Of a stretch of DNA of 64,000 nt, positions 36,601 through 46,954 are shown one piece after another (the stretch's first letter is position 1; the number at the start of each line of letters is the position of its first letter). The DNA is taken from positions 1 to 64,000 of the forward strand of contig CAJQUW010003449.1 of NCBI GenBank assembly GCA_907163375.1, written 5' to 3'. The notes beneath the pieces were generated by a model. The model was not told the DNA's origin, did not search any database, and saw only the letters and a program-made list of their open reading frames with translations. Position numbers and translations under genes: made by a program. Source of the stretch: Prostheceraeus crozeri (taxonomy: Eukaryota; Platyhelminthes; Polycladida; Euryleptidae).

Positions 36601-39600
36601 ATATACCAAATAGAATGCTATTTTGCGAAATAAGACTTCTGTAGTTTGTGTTATTCACTTTCCTTGCCATTGTTTCGTGTCTCAAGTGAGCCGCAATGAG
36701 GACAGGATATAGAAAATGCTATTTATTTGTAAGACACTCTAAGTTCGTGTATAGTAATTTTTCTACAGTCATCCCATAAACAACGCGAATATACTAATCT
36801 TTTCAACACTAAAAATATTGACTTGAAATGGTTGCATGTTGCCACTCACTTACCCTTGATTGTCGTAAGCTTATTCCAAGGAAGATAATATTTGCAATTG
36901 TAAGGAAGCAGATACATTCCCACAATTTGGTGGTGATTAACATCCAAAAGATCTGCTGTGACAAACTTATCCCACACGTTCGAATCCAACAAGTTGATGT
37001 CAAAGGAGTGTTCGTCTTCCCAAACGCTCCACAAACTAAGCCCGCAATTGACACGGCAACTGAAATTCAGAAAGAAAAATAACTTAAATTTCACAATATT
37101 AAATGAAATGTGATAAAGCGTGATGAACGTGAGTAAACTTTCGACTGATGAAAGTACACATTCATAGTAAGAAAGTTAATAAGTAAGGCCCATACTAGAT
37201 TAGATGTTATAACACCTTGGCAACTTTTTCAAGATTTCTTTCCATTTCAACTATTGGTTTATTTGATCAGAATCTGTTTTTCCAGATTCAGTGAACAGCA
37301 ACTTTGAATTCGCTTGTCATTTCTACAGTTACTTCTTTGTATTTGTGTTTTGTTAACTTGTATACATAATATAGATGTGCTGGTATATATTGTATATATT
37401 TTGATTTTTTGCTTCTTATCAAATCACCGAATTAGCTTGAGAACAATATTTTTGATAGCAATTTAGTGATATTTTTCCTATCGCTAATATTCATGCATAC
37501 CTACGAAACGTTGTGCGTCTTGAGTTTTCGTACATTTAAGCTAAATCAATCTACTTTGCTATTCTGCATGTGTGCTGGCATTTGATTTGCACCACTATTT
37601 ACAGCGACTGTTGTATGCACAGACCGCGGTATCTCTTATTAATAGATCAATTATTCATTGTATTTTTTTGTTGGCAAGTGTCAACTTTGAAGCACGCTTC
37701 TCTGAATCCTAGCGCAAGGCCATTCATTATGTCAATCATTGATAAATGGGCGAAAAAGAAAACAATTAGTTATGAAAATTAATGAAAATTGATTGATAAT
37801 TATTGTAAGTATTAATGTACATCTTGAGTTGCATCCTCAGTTGAAAAAATGGAAATTGACCTGAATAGCTGGCTTTTCTTCCAATATCAGAAGTTCTCAC
37901 CACTTATTACTACATGGACAAATGAAATAAGTGCAATACCATTCCAGCCAATCACACGTTCGCTGCGAACTTCTATTGTTCTCGTATCGATCGATCTAGA
38001 CAATAGAAGTTGAGCCTCGATATGATTATTACGGCGATATTGTTTTACGTCATATATACTGTAAGTTATTCAAGTTCCATCCATGTATATGCAAAGTGAT
38101 GCCGAAAAAATACGTAAACAGGGAATTGCGAAAAATGCAATTCAACCGCAACTGAATTTTGCAACTTTATTCACAATTGAATTTTGGTTGGTAAATGGTT
38201 GGGAGCCTATATGCTCGCACGTGTTACATCGACATCAAGACGAAATATGGGATCTAATTTGAACTCACTTGAAGATAAAGTTTATCCTCTTTTGGTCATT
38301 TCTGATAGTGTATTAGATAGTGCGAGCAGTCTTACATGCCATCATGAATTTCTTTGTTTCATATAGTTTTGCAAGAAGATTTCTACCTTTTATCCCACTT
38401 CCGTGTAAAATATGAAGGCCTTGAAAAAGTTTCGTCCCCTTTCAACTTCATTCCATAAAGTGAATTACTATTCGTCCCATTTTTAGTTTCTTAATAAACT
38501 GCTTTCATGAATATGTCGTCTTTTTGTTATCCTGGTTTCATTTTCATTATGATTTTCTATTTGCGTTGTTGGGCCTGTTGTTATACAAAAGTGCGCGGTG
38601 CTCCTTGTTGGACTGAAATTCACATTCCGCAATTGCTGTTCCACTAATACCTTTCATTAAGCCTGCAATTCTCCTGTTGTCATCATTAAAATGATTTTTG
38701 GACGTACTGGTCCCTCTACATATACGGTTGACGTACATGTGTACAGTAGGTATGCATGAAGGCTACATGCAAATTGTGGTTAGTTACACATTATATGATC
38801 AACAAGCCAATTGATTAGCAGTCCAAAGTTGTTAGTTCCTAATGCTAATTAGTAGCAATCGAATAAAATTCCACTCTCCTAAAAATGCAGCCATTTTCTG
38901 CTATGTATTTTATTCTTTTGGCTATCATCGCAAAAATTTGCTTTTCATGTAAAAAAAGCTTGTATTTCTAGTAAACTGACGCATTTGAACAATTTAATTG
39001 TGTAGATAGAAATGATGTTTCTTCAGTGGTAATGACTAACCACTTTCTTAAAATGAAATGAGCGTTTTTGTGGTCATGATCGCCCATTCGTCTGGGACTG
39101 ACTGTCATCATCGCCCATCACTAATAATATGCGCAGATTTACTGAGGAACTAAGTCTTAATGTCGAAAAGTTTCCCTAGTCATGTAAAAAGGAATTTGGG
39201 AACGTCAAAGAAATCTGAACAATGTGAAAAGGAGTCACATATTTCATGGGACTAAATTCCTACCACCAAGCCTGGAAAGAGGCTACTAGCAATAAATGCA
39301 CTTAGGCCCAAATTGCGCATGTTTGCATACGAAACAGCTACACATGTGGCATGCATGAGCTTAATTGTTATGTGTTGAAAGAGCAAAATTTCTGTTTTTT
39401 CACAATTGGCTTGTCTCGTCCTTTAAATTTAAAATCATAAATTTTGCCTTGAATTCTTCAAACTATATATTTCAGTTAGTATTTGTATTGTTAAAGCGAC
39501 ATTTAAAACTTGGGACAAGTTTACTTTCACGACCTAAGTTTTTGAAACCTTGAGTGTGGCACTCAAGGTCACCCTTGACCGAGGGGTTAAATTCAAGGTC

Positions 39601-42600
39601 CAAGGTGTGACCTTGCAGTCAGTGAGCATTCATATTTCCCGCAATGTCGCAATTCAGTTAGAGTTCTTGAAAGTGGAGTTCTTTAAACCTGATCTTTCAC
39701 ATTGCCCCAAAACAAACAAGCAGTAACTTGGAATCAGGTGATCTCTGTGGCCATTTATGCTATGCTAGATCTTCAGGTCCGTTGCGACCGATCCATAACT
39801 AGATCGTTGCAAAAAATATACCCGGACTTCCCCAGGCCAGTGTGGTGACGCATCACCGGTTGAAGGATGAAGTCGTCTTGAAGCCGAGGACTCAACTCTG
39901 AATGAATTGCGACATCGCATTAGACCTCAGCCAAAATGAGAGCTTTTTCAAGTGTTTCCGAGCAAAGCGTTTTGTATCAAATATAAAGTCATCACACATA
40001 ATTAGATTCATCTGCGCGCGCCTTGGTTTCCTAGAAAGGAAGGGTTATATGTAGCCTTAATATCGAAATGGCACATCACAGAATTAGACAACTTGCTCCT
40101 TCTCGAATGGATAATTCGTGTATCGCTTGCTATTGGAAATGGCAAACAATAAGCTGTCAGCAGAGGACATCATAGCCAGTGAGAGATCCGTACGTGCTGT
40201 GATATCACTTTGCACACACAAAACACACACATCGCTTTCTTGGCTAGCATTCGATTTAGTGCATGCACTATACAGTGAGAAATGCCGAGGAGAGGATGTG
40301 AAAACATCAAGTGAACTAATTTTCGTACGCCTGCTACTTTCTTTAATAATGATCGGAAGGGTCAACATTATGGAGAAAACTTATGCGCTATGATCTGAAT
40401 TCTTCGAATCTGAAGGAATTTTGACAATCGAAGCACTTTGCTGAAACTCACATTGATCCGCAAGCGATGCACGACTTTTTTCTTATTTCTGCAAGGTATT
40501 AGGAATTCTTTTTTGCCCACTTAATAGGCTCCTCGATGTGCCGGCGATTTTGAATTAATCACACTTCTAGCAAACCGAAACAGATAAACAAAATATGCAA
40601 TTCTGTGGTTACAGCAGTTGTATTGACTGCCACACAACGAGCAAAGCAAAACAGAGCAATTAATAGCTTGCGGACATACATTTGCTCGAGACGCTCGGGA
40701 CGCTGGTGTTTGCTTTGCTTTCAGTGTGACTGAGGCCTTACTGAAGCGATGGCTAACAGTGAATATCAACATGGTTACTGACGTAATGCATGAGCCGAAC
40801 AATCGCCTCAATGGCAGTCAAACTCGTTTATTGCTTCATGCGTAAATTTCGTTATCTCTGAAGTATTTTAAAACTTATTTAGAGGCTCTGTGTCAATTCA
40901 ATAGAAATCTTTCAAATTCAATAGAAATCTTCAGTTTACGGGAATTCAGAACTTTAGCTGCATTGATAGGAAAAGTTGATTGTCGCTTAACTGTTGTAGC
41001 TAATTCGATGTAATATTCACCGGAACATCTAACCTGTGGTGGGACCATGGAATGCAGAGGATTGGTAACTTCGTAAAAAAGTTTCATTGCAAATTTTTTG
41101 GAGGATGTCGGAAAAAGGAGAGGCAATCTTGAAAGGACATCGAGACAAATAGATAACACGGTGACGTTTCATAAACACGTCTATCATACGAAGGTAACTA
41201 TCATTCTGAGGTAAAGATAAAAGCAACGGCGACGCATTCCACTGTGGACTTTGAATTGTGCTAATATACACTGAAGACAATTGATTAGATTGCACACAGA
41301 TCTTAAAATTCTAAGAACATACAGTCGTTGATTACATTTACGAAAGATGTTTGGAATGTGAAGGTCCCACGAAAGTTTACAGTTAAAGTTGCACAGAGAA
41401 GACAGAGCGAATTGACAATTTGAACTCCTGCCGGATACAAATATCCGGACAGTGTTGGGACTTGGATCACACTAAAAGCCTAGCTTTGGATATGTTCAAG
41501 TCAAGGCTACCGTTGGCACTTAAACATTTTACACTTTCAAAACATTCACGTAGAACCTGCTCTGAAGTCAGAGTTTCAAACTATTTTTAAAAACAAAGTG
41601 ATGTCGTCAACGTTCTTGACATAATGACATTTTAAGTGGGAAGCGATGTTAGTAATATAGAGGATAAAAAGATACGGACCAGCCACAGACCCTTGTGGCA
41701 CACCACTTGACACTTGGCTGGAGTTATTGAACACAATCAAATTATTGTATTCACTACATGTTGCATGCATGTGACTGTTGACTGACTCACACCATTGAGC
41801 TTGGTGCGTTTTAGTCGATCACAATGATAAGATCTAATCCAAGCAGTGAAACCAGACGTAAAATTACTTTCAATCAGCTTTTGAATCAGTAGGGAATGCG
41901 ATATTGTATGAAATGCCTTTGAGAAATCTAAAGACAATACAGCAGCTCCAACAGAGTCATCATCTTCAAGAGGTGCTGTAATATAATCCATTATCTGTAT
42001 AAGAGCATACGTTCTGGAGGATTGTGGAAGAAAGGCGTATAGAAATCTATCTATTTTACTAGAGAAAAATCGCTTTATATGACCGATTATGAAACGTTCC
42101 AACAGTTTTGACGGGAATGGTAGTAAAGAAACAGGACTCAGAGCATCGACCTTTGTTGGGGTGGTTTTTCGGAATGGCGCAAATATCAGCAACTTTCCAA
42201 GCTTTGGGCATGTATGATGAAAGGATGCCGCAGTTCAAGATATGACACAGCGGTTCGGCGAGAAAAAACCATTTCTTTATAAAGTCCATTCGGAATACCA
42301 TCACTGCCAGATGATCTTAACAGTAGTGTCAATGTAAGATCACACATCGTAGACTTCAATTAAACACATATCCTCGATGACTAACAAGGCAGATCGAATT
42401 GTGAACTTTCGCATCGATATCGCAAAGACACACTGCCACGGTTGAATCAAAGAGGCAATAAACGTCAATACGGTAATTATAGCGAACAAGATATGTGGAA
42501 TGCCAAAAGTCCAAATGATGGAGACTCTATTTCTGATGCTGCGAAAGAGTTTGGTATCAAAAGGAACACACTGAGTAGGCATTGCTCTAGATTGCGTTGT

Positions 42601-45600
42601 TCCGCAGTTGGAAGACGACCGGTGCTAAAAACCGAAGAAGAAAAGTTGTTGGTGGACTTGTTGAAGCAGTTGGCGAAATAGGGTTTTGGTTTGAAAGCTG
42701 AAGGGTTGTGTTAATTCATGAAACGGCATTTTGATAACTTAAGAAGAGAGGAGCCAAGTTTAAAAAACAATTTACGTGGTCGTTATTTTGTCTACAACAA
42801 GACATACTTTCAAAACGCTCAGCTGGAAACATCAAAGCATCTAGAGTAGAGGTACATGCAAATGAAAAGAATGTATGAAATTTCCTTCGGAATTTCTACA
42901 ACAAAGAAATCTAGATATCATGGACCGAAAGTTCATCCAGGAGTTGCTCTGTTTCCAAATGATGTTCCAGGGCCTTCAGCTAGCAGGAATATAAGATCTA
43001 CCGAAGTAGGTGCAGCCTCTCTCTTAACCAACTCAGGAAGTTCTGAAGAAGATAGTGAAGATGAGAAAGAACAAGAAAATTGTGGTGAGTGCAGTTATCA
43101 ATGGATCGACTACAGAGAAGACTTGCGCTTGCAAAGCATGGATTTGTGGATACTGCAATGACCAGGACTTTTATTTTCTGTGCGCTGCTTGTCGTGAGGC
43201 CGCACGAGTGTGTTGAAATACAAAAATGCTAGTTACTTTGATATAAAAGATGCTTTTGGAATACCCTTTCTTTAGAAATAATTTAAAAGGTGGGTTTTGT
43301 GGTAGCAAATAATGTAAATAATTCGATTACGTTTCTAAAATACTGGAGTTTATATTCAATCATAGATATTATATGAAATATTATACAGTCTGTAGTGATG
43401 TAAATGATAAAATATCGATGAGATACAGATAATCGTAGATCAAAATGTCCATTGTGAAAGTTATCACATTTTGAAAAATCAGAAATTGTTTAAAAGATGA
43501 TGCAATATCTTTTTCTTTGACAGTGTTTCGAAATCACATAACAATCATATGACAACTGATGTGTGGTGGTGAGGGTTTGATCTTGCCAATTGACACAGTT
43601 GCATAAGTGGCTCGTAGCTCAGTTGGTAGAGCACAGGTCTAATTAACCTTGGTCGTAGGTTCGAATCCTACCAGCCGCACATCTTTTGCATGGCAATTTA
43701 ATCTATCGTTTATGTAATTTCATTGTTGTTAATTGCACTCACGACATAATTTAAGATGCCTTGGTGGACAATCGATCCCCGCTACTTGCCTTAATATTGG
43801 CGGTCACAATTGTGGCGAGTCATTAATTCATTGATTATAATTGACATGACAACTGATGTGTGGCGGTGAGGGTTTGATCCTGTCAATTGACACAGTCGCA
43901 TAAGTGGCTCGTAGCTCTGTTGACTACAGCACAGGGCAAGTTAACCTTGGTCGTAGGTTCGAATCCTACCAGCCGCACATCTTTTGCATGGCAATTTGAT
44001 ATATCGTTTATTTAATTTCATTTTTGTTAAGTAAGTCGGTCCCACATTTTTTAAACAGAAGAATAAAAACCTTAAAGTCATGTTCAAGTTCCCCCATATT
44101 ATGAAACTTAACATCAAAACGTCATGTCAAAAGATTGACAAACTTCAAAAAGCGCGACTATCGCAAAATTTTCGATTTTGAATGATGATGACCAAAAAAA
44201 AGGGGAAAGATGATGTTTTTGTCGAAGATTCAAAAATGCAAAGAGGTTTTGGGCATAAGTTAAAATCAAAGTTGGTGCCAGCAACATAGATTTTCTTTGG
44301 TTTTATGCAAGATCTCATCCTTCGATCCGATATACTTCTATAATTTTGATTGCAATGCACCAAGCTATCATGAATAATTCAAATTGTGAGTCTACAATGA
44401 ACAGAAGTCGCAGGAGTCCAATGATAAGCGGAAAGCTGAAGTCATGAAGTTACTAATACAAACTAATTGTGGCCTTTGAAAATGGCTCTTTCGGACTACG
44501 AGCCGTACATGCTCTACTCGCCTTCAACTTGCTCCTCTAGCATGAAGATGGATTCATACTTGAGCTTCAATTTCTTATCTATATTGAAATTGCACCTAGA
44601 TTCGGTTTTAACGCTGCTTCAATTGTCGTTCACACCGCATGACATGAAGAAAATTGACTGATAACATATTTCTATGAATGTTTTAATTGCATGCGCTGAT
44701 ATTAGGAAGTTTTGATTTTGAAGGTGCTGTATTCAAGTCTGGTCAAAACCTGAAATGGAGACAGCCTATATTGACAGGATTTTTGATGGTTGGCAGATAT
44801 AATTGTTATTGTGAAGCCTTTGCGCAACCATCCTGTTCCTGATGACTTCATCAAGGTAATAGACTTTCGTGAATCCAAAACTGCTGCAGCATCCAATTAC
44901 CTCCAAAGTATGAACTGGATAAGTCTATTCAGTAACAGATATGTTAACGATATATGTGACATGCTTTACTTTTATTTGCATCAAAGTCTGTCTCTGATAC
45001 CTTTTGATTTTGTGAAATATACTAGTAGAGATCCTCCTTGGATAACCAATGTCATCAAAGTTCTCATCAATAACAGATATAAAGCCTATCGAACCAAGAA
45101 TTGGCCTTTGTACCAACACTACAAAGATAAAGTGAAACGAGAAACATCAAATGCAAAGAAACGCTGGGGCAATCAATTCATGAATGAAGGAAAATCTGTG
45201 TGGGACGTTTGCAAAAAAGTGAAAGGCAGTTCAAGACCTAGCGATAATTGGCTTCCTAATTGTAGACCTAATGACGACATCGAAAGCATTTTGAATAATG
45301 TTAAGCAAACAGTAGCATCGAACTTCCTCGAAAATGAGCCTTGTGAACCAATGCACTTTCTATTCACGGTATCTTTTCAAATAGAGGAGAGAGACGTTCA
45401 CGAACTTTTAAGACGGGTAAATCCAAGGAAGGTACCAGGATCGGATGCTATCCCTTCTGTTGCTTGGTCCAGGTTTGCTGACAACTTGTCTAAACCTCTG
45501 ACATTAATTTTCAATATCTGTCTTCGGGCTACTGATCTGCCACAACAATGGAAAGAAGCCGATATAACACCATTGCCAAAATCCAACCCTCCAAATTTGC

Positions 45601-46897
45601 AAGACATTCGACCAATATCATTGCTGCCAATTTCTGAACGAGTTTTTGAAAAATGCTTATTGAGAAAGATAATTGACCAGTTCCTTTCAAGATTTGAAAA
45701 AGCTCAATTTGCATACAGACCTAAAAGCTCTACAGTCTGCGCCTCATCGAACTTGAAGAATATGTCAAAAGTAATCTACAAAATACTAATGTCATTGCTT
45801 GTCATGTCACAACCATCGATTTAATGAAAGGACTTGATAGAGTGTCTCATAATTTGTTGACGAAAAAGATGATAAAGGACAATTTCGATAGTTACACCAT
45901 AACATTCATTCAAAATTATTTGAAAGATCATCTGATGAGAATTCGTTGGAAAAATAAATGACAAGTGGCATCCCGCAAGGCTCCTCCATCGGCCCTCTGC
46001 TTTTTGCGTATTTTGTCTCGGATCTTAGTTTGACATATCCTCTAAACTCAGATGCCTGTATCATAAAGTATGCTGACGATATCTTCTTGGTGGGACAAAT
46101 ATTCGCTGACTGAGTCGTTTCGACTGTAAAGGAGCTGTTTTACGCGGTCTCGCAGTGGACGTCAAAGAACAAAATGCAGATAAATGACAAGAAATGCGAG
46201 CAAATGTTCGTCAGCTCAAATCGCCATCTATCTCAGCATGATTTTCTGAGATTCCAAGTACCGAACGTCAAAGTTTCAGGCAGTTTGCGCATTCTTGGTG
46301 TTATTTTTGATTGTCAGCTGAAATTCAAATCCCACATCGATAACATCTGCAAAAGAGGAGCATCTCGCTGATATGTTTTAAGACAGCTCAGAGACTTTTT
46401 AACAGAAGATCAGTTAACTATGATATATCAAAATTGCATTCGGAGTACTTTGGAATACGGGGCCCCATTTTTTTTGAACTGTCAACAAGGTTACAGGAAC
46501 ATCTCAAGAGAATACAGAGACACGCTCATGTCATTATAGGGTAGGAACTCTAAATGTGATTGTTCTCGATTCTTGTCGTTGGATTATCGTCGCAAAGTAA
46601 TCAGTTTCAAGCTTTTTCAACGTATCATATCAGATTCAACACATCCTCTTCATTATCTTACTTTACCAATCATGTCCCATTCCAAGCAGTTTCGACTTCC
46701 TATCATCACAGCAGCTCTACGTGGAAGCGGCTTCATCATAAGCATGTCAAAGCTCTCCAATCATGGATTTTGTGTGTAGTAACTTTCATCCAGTATCACA
46801 ATTTTGTCATGACTTTATTCCATAGATGCACTTCTTCACTTTGCATTATTTGTCTCACGATTTTCATTACTGAGACATTGACTTTTGGAAATAAACG

Positions 46898-46954
<57 letters not shown>

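Noticed and set aside
40084..40393. Overlapping 91- and 94-codon frames on opposite strands as a gene
   Set aside because: No domain, signal or splice context. Both strands are open over the same stretch, which suggests chance.
43607..43679. Functional tRNA gene
   Set aside because: The acceptor-to-D-arm spacing is wrong, the acceptor pairs only partly, and the surrounding sequence is repeated elsewhere with different anticodon loops.
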